In this document: positions 1 to 11,600 of the stretch, piece after piece
Layout of the letters: the number at the start of each line of letters is the position of its first letter
How positions within the stretch are numbered: the stretch's first letter is position 1
Assembly (NCBI GenBank): GCA_964017235.1
Contig: OZ024938.1
Coordinates: forward strand, 8,671,454 to 8,735,453
Length of the DNA stretch: 64,000 bases
Direction of reading: 5' to 3'
Origin: Sabellastarte sp. h YS-2021
Lineage: Eukaryota > Annelida > Polychaeta > Sabellida > Sabellidae
Made by a program: the position numbers and the translations under genes
Notes under the pieces: model-generated
Told to the model about the DNA's origin: nothing
Seen by the model: only the letters and a program-made list of their open reading frames with translations
Database searches by the model: none

Positions 1-434
1 CTTCAAAGCCTATATCAATCCATGTGGAGAACTCCACAGCACTGGGACAGATGCAGGGGGTAAGGGCTAAGAAGATTCCCTGCTTCAGAGTACACACATG
101 GATGACTCAAAGATGAAATTGCCTTAGAAGCGGGATCAGGATTGTATTGACAGGTTGTTTTAATAAAGGCTAGCATTTATAGTTATTGCAATCAATTATC
201 TTTACACAGTCTTTTAATCACACTTTCTATTGCGGTCAAAGAACTTGAGTTCTGTAGGAATTATTTTTGTCTTCTTGATCAAAGTAACTATATTAAATAT
301 TGTAATGGTTCTACTCAGGAATTTTAATCCCTTTTATTTTATTCTCATATAATTAAATATCTTTACACAGCCTTGTAATCCACCTTTTATTCTGTATTAC
401 CGATTACTGATTTTTATCAAACTTCAAGGTTTTT

Positions 435-545
435 TTTACACAAGGCTAGTTTTCCATTGACAAGGCTTTCTTTCCGTAAGGCGTTATTTCCACAGGGCTT
501 TATTTCCCCAAGGCATTTTTTCCACAAGACCTTTTTCCCAGGATT
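435..545. repeat. Degenerate 15-18-bp tandem repeat
   Basis: About six imperfect units of the form ACAAGGCTTTATTTCC follow each other without gaps. Just upstream, 190-237 and 350-395 are diverged direct copies of each other sharing ATCTTTACACAG. No gene was recognised in 1-434. Confidence 0.5.
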
Positions 546-550
546 CAATG

Positions 551-760
551 TTTATTTATTTCTTTGAGGTTTAACGTCACTTTCAACACTGTATTTTTAT
601 AATTCATATCACAACGGGTAGATCCAGAGGAAACCAGTACAGGGTTCTGTACTGTAAACTGCCGACCATCTGTAAGAAACGACCATCTTTCCATCTTTGG
701 GGTTTGAACTGCCAACCTCAGAGGTGGGTAGTGAGTTTGTTACCACTGCGTAACTGTGGC
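551..760 (-). mobile_element. SINE family B copy (tRNA-derived)
   Basis: Reverse-oriented copy of a short repeat found about eleven times in the window. On its own strand the family has a tRNA-like head with an A box (TGGCAGAGTGGTAAC) and a B box (GGTTCGATTCC), a conserved body containing CAGTTTACAGTACAGAACC and CTGTATGTACTGGTTTCC, and a 3' tail of GACGTAAAACCCCAA followed by AAATAAATA. This copy is diverged. Confidence 0.75.
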
Positions 761-1539
761 AATTGGATACAATTTTATTACACAAGAAAAAAAACTTGTT
801 CATTAGATGGTCAAATTCTACAGGGATAATGTGTTAATAAAGATGATGACATAAGCATTGTGATCTCAGGTTGCGAGTGAAAACATATGATGATGGTAAA
901 ACCTCTGATACATCCCATTGTACATGCACACACGTCCTGGTTACAGAGAAAAAAAATTGCTAATTTGCAAGTGACACTAAAGCTACACATGCAATTTTAT
1001 AACAGAATTTCGAGTTTGCAGAGATCCCCCAATAAAAATTGGCATGCACATTATTCTCTGCATACTCGCAGCATGGCTACAAATGCATCCATGTCTCAAG
1101 GGGAATTTACGAGAGACTTGGGCATGTGCGTTTTCCTTGCTAGTGTTGCAGGCCTTCCCCAATTACTTAAAGGGCTGTAAGATACACTCGCATGTACCTT
1201 GAATGTATATTAACCCACTGTGCAGCCTGTAGCTAGCCACAGAATGTTCTTTCATATTCAAGTAATGACACTGTTGTTGCAGAATACACCTGGTCTGAAT
1301 ATGCAAATCTCTACTACCCCACTCCTATTTTCCAACAATATTTGTAGCACACTTACGTGTGTATACACGTACGATGAGATTCAAGAGAACATTCAGATTT
1401 TTACTTCCAACAGGAGGTTATACTTTTGGATGCATTTGTTTGTTGTTTTGTGCTTGGGATAACTCCAAAAGTAATGGACAGATCTTTTAGTATAAATGTG
1501 CTAAAAATGACCATCAGCGACATGAAGATTCATTGCATA
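761..1539. other. No gene recognised
   Basis: Only short open frames without recognisable protein features. It lies upstream of the sulfotransferase coding start, so an untranslated first exon or promoter could be here, but nothing in the sequence identifies one. Confidence 0.4.
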
Positions 1540-1815
1540 CTGCCAGAGACTAATGGGTAACACACTTGCCTAGGATCACAGAGGACTTGAGTTCAAATCC
1601 AGGTATAGGCAGATATATAGTGGCCCAGATGACCATTTAAAATGGCAGTGCTCTGTCATTGAGTCCCATCCCCAGTGGCAGATTAAAACTACCTCAGGAA
1701 TTTTGATAAATGGTAATCCCTGAGCCTATGACTTTCAGTTGGGGGAATTTCAGTCACGTGAGAGTTTTGGCTGTACTATTGTGCTGAGTATAAATATACA
1801 ATACAAATGTACAAA
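1540..1815 (+). mobile_element. SINE family A copy (tRNA-derived)
   Basis: tRNA-like head with GGGTAACACACTTGCC (A-box side) and GAGTTCAAATCC (B-box side), then a body shared with five other places in the window (GATGACCATTTAAAATGGC, CCCCAGTGGCAGATTAAA) and a tail of ATAAATATACAATACAAAT. The other copies are near 4105, 28748, 34284, 42908 and 60590. Confidence 0.75.
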
Positions 1816-1898
1816 ATACTCTCAGTACCCTACAAGATGTACCTAACTCACTTGCAGGCATATCAATCATTCATGACTTATTTCCTTATACACATATA

Positions 1899-2115
1899 GG
1901 GGCCAAGGTGGCAGAGTGGTAACACTCTTGCCTCCCACCTCTGAGGCCGGGGTTCGGGAAAGCTGGTAGTTGCTTGCCGTTGGTTGGCAGTTTACAGTAC
2001 AGAACCTTGACCAACTGTATGTACTGGTTTCCTCTGCCCTTCCAACTACCCGTCGTGATATGACCTGTACAGAGTTGAAAGCGACGTAAAACCCCAAATA
2101 AATAAACAAATAAAT
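1899..2115 (+). mobile_element. SINE family B copy with intact target-site duplication
   Basis: Near full-length family B copy: tRNA-like head, body, GACGTAAAACCCC tail and A-rich AAATAAATAAAC end. It is flanked by a perfect 13-bp direct repeat TTATACACATATA at 1886-1898 and 2116-2128, which fixes both ends and shows LINE-type insertion. Confidence 0.88.
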
Positions 2116-2411
2116 TTATACACATATAAGTTTCCTGATAGAAACTCATGCACTGCCACCCATGCATAAAACTAATTAGAAGAGATACAAGTCTACACAC
2201 AAGTACGTAAGTATGTCACCACATTGTCACCTGTGGCACATGAAACATTGAACAAGCGTGTACTGAAAAAGCTTCTCTCATCTCAGAGTAGACATCAACT
2301 TTCAATTGGACAAGTTAGTGAAGAATTGTGCATGTTTCTTACAATTCACAGGGGATTATATTCCATTTAAAACCAGTGTTAAAGAAACAGGTACTAACGG
2401 AAAACACAAAA

Positions 2412-2607
2412 ATGTCTTTTGTGGCTGAACATCTTGTGTACAAGAAAGATGCAGAAGGAATCACATATGCAGTTGGAGAGTCAGTGTTTGAAAACCAAAT
2501 CATTCAACATGATCCACATTTAATGAATTTGAGAGTTACGCTCAATAAATTGCCTAATTTTACAACAAGGCCGGATGACATCTGGATCATTGGCTACATG
2601 AAGTCAG
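2412..2607 (+). CDS. Sulfotransferase coding exon 1 of 6
   Basis: Codes for residues 1-65 plus one base of Gly66. The exon ends inside the PAPS-binding loop (GYMKSG) with donor GTTTGT at 2608. The context AAAATGT around the start is acceptable. A 5' untranslated part may begin at 2352 after an acceptor-like site. Confidence 0.9.
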
Positions 2608-5600
2608 GTTTGTAGATATTTTTTTTTTGTTTATGGCCAAGTCACACTATATTGACACACATTTATATTTTACTCCGTGACCATGTTCTTAATGTTCTTT
2701 ACATGGACCTCATAAGCATGGCAGGATTCATTTAAAAAACAAGCCACCCTGTATAGCCATTTCACGTACCATATTCACTCCTCTGGAATGTACATTTTAG
2801 AGAAGTTGTGGCAGGTTTTTCAAACATTTTGACAAAGCTGTCACTTTTTTCCTGAAAATACTGTGTTGTGTTGAATGTGTGCTACCCAAATACAAATCCT
2901 GACTCATTTAACCTCTTGGATAGTACATGAACTGCATTGAGCCAGAAATAAGCCCTAGACCCAGATAACATTCTACTGGTGGCCCACTGGTGTATGGTCG
3001 GTAGATTTTGCTACCATTGGCCCACCAGTGGCTACTGGTAGCATGTTCAGCAGTTTGCCATCGTTGGGCCAATGGTAGCTTTCCAACCAATCTTTTGACT
3101 ACAGAATTTGCCACCTGTGGGCAAACAATGGATTTTTGTTCAGGATACCGGTGGGATCATAAATATGAAATAAGGATTTTGGGAAACTTAGTAAAAGTTT
3201 ATTCATCATTATATGTCTAATAATGAGATTTCAATAAGTAACTCACTGTATAACAATTTTAGACATTAAGACAGTATTTTTATTATAAATACACAATACA
3301 AAATTTATTTAATATATCATAATTTTGTCTATTAGTTATGGAGTATCATCTTAGGACTCCTATCCACCATTGTTAATATTTGCCTTTGACCATATGTAGT
3401 ACAACTGGTAACATGTTTGGTCATGTGACTTATCAATGATTCCCTTAGCTAAGACCTGCCAAAAATGGCCACATAACTCCATGCAGCAATCTGGTTGGCT
3501 GATGTTGTTACAGAATTTCAACGAGCGTATTGCCGCAAGTGGGCCAGTGTTGGCCAAACGGACAAAAAGGAAAAAAAGGATGGGCCACTAATGGTAGCCT
3601 TTGATAGGCCAATGAATTTGCCACTGTTACCCCACCGGTGGTCCACCAATGGACTGTTACCTTGAGATGAGTTAAATATTTTTGCACCCATGTGGCTGAT
3701 GAAGGGTAGAGAACAGTGCAGTTTAGGAAATACTGTGTCTATTCATGTGAAGCTTGCAATAAAAACAGTGTAGCTGTGGATTGACTATTTCCTTGTGTGT
3801 GGATTGCAGTTTGAAATAATTTTTGTGCACTGTTCCATATTTGCCAGATCCCCATGCCTCCACAAGCTCTGACCCCGGGACCTAGGTCGGAAAGTTGGTG
3901 GTTGCTTACCAGTGGTCAAAAGTTTAGAGTACAGAACCTTGACCAACTGTATGTACTGGTTTTCTCTGCCCACCCATCATTATATGATCTGTACAGTGTT
4001 AAAACCGATGTAAAAACCCAAATAAATTAAATTAGATCTAACTGACAGACGTTTTCATGCAAGCTGCACCTGCAAACTATAGCTCCAGTCTGTGTATTAT
4101 TATTATTATGTATTTATACTCGCAATATCTCCATATACTACAGGACTCCAAGCGTTATCTAACCAATCCGACTGTACAGGTACAGCCCCAACTCACAAGT
4201 AACTGACATTCCCCTAACTGGAAGATAGAGGCTCAAGGATGACCATTTATCAACGTCCTTGAGGTTCTTTAACCTGCCACTGGGGATAGGACCCAATGAC
4301 AGAGGACCGCCATTTTAAGTGGTCATCCGAGCCACTATGTATCTGCCTGTACCTGGGATTGAACCCATGTCCTCTGAGTTCCTAGACAAGTGTGTTACCC
4401 GCTAGTTACATGTACACATACACTTGCTAATATCTAGATGATTTGTTTAAATTAATCTAATCTAACAATTTATTTTATTTCTATAGCACTTAATCTCCGT
4501 CACCTAACAGACTATAGGATGGTCTGCTTTTGTTTTAAAAGAACTAAGTAAATCATGATGTGTTCCTGTGACCTTTACAACATGCTTCTAAGTGGCTACA
4601 TCTACCTTTGCAACATGCTTCCAAGTGGCTACATCTACTTTTACAACATGCTTCCAAGTGGCTAATATCTATCTTTACAACATGCTTCCAAGTGGCTACA
4701 TCTACTTTTACAACATGCTTCCAAGTGGCTAATATCTATCTTAACAACATGCTTCCAAGTGGCTACATCTACCTTTACAACATGCTTCTAAGTGGCTACA
4801 TGGGGCCACCATGGCAGAGTGGTAACACTCTCGCCTCCCACCTCTGAGGCCAGGGTTCGATTCCCGGAATGACCTCAAGTGGGAAAGCTGGTAGTTGCTT
4901 GCTGTTGGTCGGCAGTTTACAGTACAGAACCCTAACGAACTGTATGTACTGGTTTCCTCTGCCCTTCCAACTACCCATCGTGATATGACCTGTACAATGT
5001 TGAAAGCGATGTAAAACCCCAAATAAATAAATAACTAAGTGGCTGCATCTACCTTTACAACATGCTTCCAAGTGGCTAATGGGGTCCTCAGTGGCCTAGT
5101 GGTTAGCAAGTTTGGCATCTAATCATAGGCTGTCACCTCTGTGGGTTCGAGTCCCAAAAGTGGCAATTCTGAGGACCTGTCCCAATATGACCCTGGCTGT
5201 TGAACGGGACGTAAAACCCCAACTTTGACCTTTGTCCAAGTGGCTAATATCTATCTTTACAACATGCTTCCAAGTGGCTACATCTACCTTTACAACATGC
5301 TTCTGAGGGGCTACATCTGCGTCGATGAAGGCTCTGCCTGGAGTTTATCACAGTACAATACGAGATACAAACTGTGTGGTGTTATGTTATCAATACCAAG
5401 ATCACACTGAAAACAGCATGTGTATAGAATTTATAAGAGACAGTACCTTGATGTACCTTCAGTTAGCACATTTTTTGTCAAGCTAATTTTATTTAGTAGA
5501 AGCTAGATACTAAATTGTCAAATGTGCATAGCAAAGGCTCGGATTTATCATATTTTAACACATAATAAACACAAAGTTTATAGAACAAGTAAGCAACTGC

Positions 5601-8600
5601 CTTGATCATATTGACAGAAGATGGGGGCCACAGTTGTGCAGTGGTAATACGCTCACCTCCCACATCTGTGGTTGGTGCTTGAAACTCCGAACCCTATGTG
5701 GGAAAGATGTGGGTAGTTTCTTACTGATGGTCGGCAGTTCACAGTACAGAACCTTGACCAACTGTGTGTACTTGTTTCCTCTGCCCATAAAACTATTCAT
5801 TGTGCTATGACCTATGCAGTGTAGAAAGCAATATTAAACCCTCCCCCAAAAAAGAAAATATGGATAAAAGATTAGTGTGCAGGTATATTTTTGGTTGAGA
5901 TTTGAAATGACACTAATGATGTCACTTATTTTCTCAAAAATTACTTTAAAGTATAAGATAGCATTACAGACATTGATAGAATAGAATAGACTAGAAACAT
6001 TTATATAGCGCAAAATTGATGTAACATCCTGTAATGCGCTTGAACTCAAAAAGGGAAAGTCCAGGGACATATCAGGTCAAGATCCAAATTAGCACCCACC
6101 AGGGAGATGTACTATGGTGGAGGATATGCTAGTCTAAACAAGTAGGTCTTTAGCTGGCTACGGAAACCTGTTATTGTTTGTTGTGATCGTACTGATTGTG
6201 GGAGTCTGTTCCATTCTGTGGGGGAAGCTATTGCAAAACCTCGCCTACCAATGTCCTTTTTGTGAGAGACTGAGGAAAGAGAAACACGATTTCCACGTGT
6301 TAAACAACTGGTTTGGATCAAGGATGATAGGTATATGGGTTGAGAGAATTTGATAGCCTTGAAAGTCATTAGATTGTACTTAAACAAGATGTAGTATGTG
6401 ATAGGTAGCCAGTGTAGTTTTTGAAGAAAGGGGGTGACACGGCTAGTTCTATCAAGTCTAAAAACGATTCTACAAAGGGCATTTTGTATCTTTTGGAGTT
6501 TAGCTACATTGTATTTACTTATGCCATAAAGTAGGGAATTGCAGTAGTCAAGTCTACTGCTGATCATTGAGTTAGCAAGCAAGGCTGCAGTCTCCACACT
6601 AAGGAATTTACGGATGCGTCTTAGGTCCATATTGGTTATGTGTCTGGTAAAGGTGTTTCTGGAGTCAAAAGTTACACCTAGGTTCTTGACTGTATCGGTA
6701 GGGGAGATAGAATTTCCAAGAAGTTGAGTAGGGAATTTCTTGATTAGGGACTCTCTGGTTTGTCTATCACCAATGATAATAAATTCTCGTGGTTCAGTTT
6801 AAGTTTCACACCAGCGATCCAGTTTTGGACACATGTGAGACACTCAGTCAGCTCAGCAAAATTGGAATCAAAGTTCCCATGGTCCAGTGCTAGATATATT
6901 TGGGTGTCATCAGCATATAAATGGTGGGTGACATTGAAATTGGAAATGATATTACTGAGAGGGGTAGTGTAGAGGGTAAAAAGGAGGGGGCCCAGGACAG
7001 AGCCCTGGGGCACACCAAATGGGAGTGAGAAAGCATCTAAAATGCTATTACCTAGTTTAACCTTCTGTTTCCAGTTTGAAAGATAGGATTTGATCCACCT
7101 CAACACAGTGCCATCAACCCCAAACCAATCCCTGAGGGAATTAAAAAGAATGTCATGGTTGATAGTGTCAAATGCTGCTGAGAGGTCCAGCAATGTGAGT
7201 GCAACAGCCTTACCAGAGTCCATCGAAGCAGCAATGTCATTCTGGATTTTCAGGAGTGCTGATTCTGTGGAATGGAGTCTCATGTAAGCGGATTGGTTAA
7301 CATTAGAGAGACCCTCACTATCGATATAATTATTTAACTGTTTAGCCACAACTTTTTGATCAGTTTGGATAGAAAACTGAGGTTGGATACCAGTCTGTAA
7401 TTTTTTAGGAGATTTTTATCTAAGTTAGGTTTCTTGAGAAGGGGGTGACATTTGCTGTTTTCAAACAGCTAGGGAAGCTCCCTTCTATAAGTGAATAGTT
7501 TATATTATTGGTGATTGGAGTGACCAAAATATCCGCACACTCTTTGACTAGTGTGGTTGGTATTGGGTCCAGATCGCATGATTTGGTGGTGGATGATCTT
7601 AGGATTTTGAGGATGTCGTCCTCAGATACAGGCTCAAAAGAGGACAGGGCGCTGCTGTTACTATTCATTCTTGTGAGGGAAACAGGCACTGATGACTTTA
7701 GAGCAACTCTGATTTTCTCAATTTTGTCACTGAGAAAATGTCCAAAAGTGTTATCTAAATCAATAGGACTAATATGATCGGGTAGGATGATAGTTGAAGA
7801 TTTGTGCAAGATTTTCTTGAAAGTGTTCCACAGAGCCTTGGGCTTACCATTATTTTCAGCAATGACTGTAGAATAGTGCCTGCGTCTTGACTGTTCCAGT
7901 AGGAAATTGTAGTGTTAAGAGAGACAATCTGACTGTTAAATAATGTTAAAAGTAGATTGCATCAAGCAGAGCTGAAAAGTGTTTCAGTCTACATGTGCAG
8001 GCTTCAAAGCCATCAGAGACATGAGTAGTATTGCTACAATTTATGAAAGTCTGGCAACAAAAAATATTCTGAGTCAGATACACTATGCACCTAGCCTAGA
8101 ACGCAGTCACCCATCCAAGTATTAACACAGCGATTTGCAGCTTAACTTCAATGATGAGGCAGGTACCAACCCTATTTTGCCATTTTTGTAAAAGTCTTGT
8201 GATAAAGAAAAACAAAAAAATGATCTCTAGAAGCCAGAGCCTTGCTACAGCTCATGCTAAATAAACAGGTTAATTCCAACTTGGTGGCTAGCTCCAATAT
8301 TCCACACCCGCCACCACTTTTGCCTCTTTCAGGGGTCAGGTTTATATATGATGTGTTGTTGATAAAGTAAATTGAATAAAAAAGGGAGACACATTTGAAA
8401 TGAACAACTTTTGCGGATGTTGTCGTTCAATCAGATATAGAATATTTTACCAAGACACCATTTTACAAGAGTCTGTTTTTAGTATGGTTTAATCTTGTAT
8501 CAATTAAACCAATAACTTATAATAAATTTTTGAATTTACCATTTTTTCATAATAACTAACTTCAAATCAATGCCTAGTCTATATCTGGTGAGTTTACAGA

Positions 8601-11600
8601 ATGGATAGCTATTGGAATGACTAGGCATGTATCATTGATTTGTTGAAGAGCTAAGAAAATACCAGCTGAATGGCTGTGAACATGTAAGAATACATCATAA
8701 ATACAAGTACATGAATTAAAATAATACATAAATTATATGCATAATTATTCTATATAAATTACAGTCACACAAGTGAGGAGGGCCCCAAAACAAAGGGGTG
8801 GGGGGAGTAGTAAGGACAGTACATTATCATGAGTATATACAAGAATGTGAATTAAAATATTATAACAAAGAGGGTCTACACTCATACAGAGCAACTTTAC
8901 TGTTAAGTTCAGAGATTAGAAGAAACATTAAAATATAAGAACATATATTAATAAGGGCAAGCCTAAGTTAAACCTATAATACTAAGAAGATTACAATGAA
9001 TGTGCGGGTGAAAATGAAAGCTTTCTCCTTGAATGCAGCTTTGAAATAAAGTGGTTTTCCTTTGGCTCACAATAAATATTACTATATACAAATATATTAC
9101 AGGAAAAAAATGTGTTATCCACTACTCCTAGATCTCAAAAAATGTGCACAATGTACTTGCATTGATAACTTAAGACACAGTTATAGTATTTCCAAGATGT
9201 ACTTTCTAGAAAGAGATAAAACTTTGATTATCAATTCTATGTAGCCTCAACCTCACCCCAGTAGGCCTCTGAGTCTTTGGTTCACTTTTTGGGCTCTTGG
9301 GTCTTGTCTGTAAATCCCACTGTGGGTATCCAATATTGACTGATATGTCCAATACTTATCAGTACTGGACACTCTCCATTACCATTTTGGGAGGAATTAA
9401 TTTGTTTCTGTAAAAAGAGAAATTACAAAATCTGTAGACAAAATATAATGTATAGTTGGACCAGGCATAAAATAGGATATAGATTGGGGTTTACAACAGC
9501 GAAATCAAAAATCTCGGCCGTATCGGGCCTTGCTCTCAAATAATTTCTGCTATTGGTCACTTTTTCGGACTTTAACTGTATTAGTCTGTCAGTAGCAGCA
9601 TGTTTTCAACCTTTGCTTCTTCTTTGGGGGCATTTTTGTAATATTTTTTAAAACCCAATAAGAATCTACTAAAAAAAAACTCCAATAAATGATATCCAAT
9701 ACATTTGCTAACTATTGCAAAGTATTAAGTCCCATAGAAATATCTCGTATTTATTCACACAAGTGTCCTGCCTAATGTGAATTCTTATCATGAAATGAAT
9801 GCTGAAGCCTAAATCTGTAAATGGGATGGGGGTTTAAAGACACTATCGTGTAACCTGTAAGTGATTTTTTTCAATCCCATCCCCATCGGGAAGCCATTTC
9901 AAACCTATCACAAACCCATCTTTTTATCATCATCTTTTTAAATCACAAATCTTCATCTTTTGAATCAGAATGGCTTTTTTGACATAATATACTTTTATTG
10001 CATTCAGGCAGACAATCTGATTGACTGTTTTCAAAAGTAACCGATAATGAGAAAATGTTTGCGATAAAAAAGTCCCCGAGAGGATTAGGGCTGAAAAGAT
10101 TGATACATGACCAAAAAGATGGACTCATGATGTATACAATAGGTTTGCGATATGTTAATGAATGTAATATTAGACAAGAATCAAATAATTTGAAATCATA
10201 GAGAAGGACATTCCTATCCTAGGTTATGATGGAAAAGATGTAAAAGATAAAGTTCCTGAGCAGAAAATCTTTGGGTTCACAAGTCAATCTGGGAGGATGA
10301 TCATCATGGAAGAAGATCTCTATAATATTCTGATAACTTTATCATGTAAATATAAAGAGTAATGGTGAACACAAAGGTAAAGGACATTGGAAATTCAGTG
10401 AAAATGAAACTTTTGTACATTAGGAACTTTTGTATTCAGAATATGGACTGGATATTTTACAAAAAACTTAACCACTCCATCCTTTGGTCAGGCCCTAGTC
10501 ACATAAAAAATTAAAGATGTGTTCATTAGTTTAGGAGAAGTAGGAAGCATAAACAGACAAACAGACACACATAACAAATATGACCCCTGTGTAAAAGGTA
10601 CTTCAATAAATAATTCCCAAATTGTATAAAATGCCCCATTTTAGACTCCTGGTGGTACGTCCCACAGGGAAAAATGTTTTGGCAGTGGATCCATCTCCAG
10701 GTCGCCCCATTTTGTCTGAGTTGTTTACACTACAGGCGGACAGCCACTTATTAGACACAGTTTTTTGACTATCAATAACAATAGGATGATAGTGCTACAA
10801 ATGATGGTCATTGTGAAGCAAACTGACCTTACCTTTGGTTCAGTTCAGATGAAACAACAAATACCTTAACTCACCTTATGTCACCGTACTACACTGAAAG
10901 TTGACCAAATCACAACCTTATGTATACTGGACCATCCCTTTGGTTACCATAGAAAGAAATTTATTCACGCATGTGCAAAATTGTTTGTGCATCCTCACAG
11001 TACCAAGATCAGAGGCGGAGATTTGAAACTTATACAAACAGCCACGGGACTTGCAAGGTAATGAACGGTTCGCCACTGATTTGCAAGGTTGCATACGGAC
11101 ATTAGATGGCAATCCAAGGAAGGGGATGTTTCACCAAATGCGGGATACCGTGGGCGATATCTCCTGTAATGTGAATGGGGTATAATGGAACATAACTTTT
11201 ACAGTCTTATGTTTACAGGGACACACTGGCTGTTTGAAATCATCAACTTATTAACAAGGAATGTTGTCACTAAGCCACTGTTTGACAAGGTCACAAGCTT
11301 TCTGGAGATGTCTGGCTTCACAGAGGAGTTCCAACAGAAGGAGTCACCAAGGATATTTAACACCCACCTGCAACTGAAGTTCATGCCCAAACACATTCTA
11401 GATAATGTATGTTTATTTCCTTGTATTTTTCATGTATGCATTTAAACAGAGTGAAGAGTTTCTGCTTTTTATTCTAATTAATTTTCATACTAAATGGTGG
11501 TCATTCAAACATCCCTCATTCGACATATACAAAAACAAATCGCTCATGTAATATTGTTGTCTTCATTTTTCCCCATATTTCATTTGGAATTTTTTCCAAT

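Larger units (their letters stand above)
4579..5312 (+). repeat. 33-34-bp minisatellite split by two SINE insertions
   Basis: Seven consecutive units begin at 4579, 4612, 4645, 4679, 4712, 4746 and 4779. They alternate between 33 and 34 bp, with the form AACATGCTTCCAAGTGGCTA plus CATCTACYTTTAC or ATATCTATCTTTAC. More units lie at 5035-5080 and 5235-5312. The gaps are filled by a family B SINE (4802-5034) and a family C SINE (5081-5234). Lies in sulfotransferase intron 1. Confidence 0.85.

Noticed and set aside
1..70. Possible exon end at the left border (donor-like CAGGGGGTAAGGG, stop-free frames upstream)
   Set aside because: Too short, three frames open, and no recognisable protein; chance is likely.
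1540..1640. tRNA gene (A and B boxes in SINE heads, also at 1899, 5081 and others)
   Set aside because: No proper cloverleaf or anticodon arm; the same bodies and tails recur, so these are SINEs.
7508..7777. 89-codon + strand frame
   Set aside because: Antisense shadow of the LINE coding sequence.
8090..8170. Functional 5S rRNA gene
   Set aside because: Only the control region resembles 5S; the 5' half is missing and flanks are shared with another copy.
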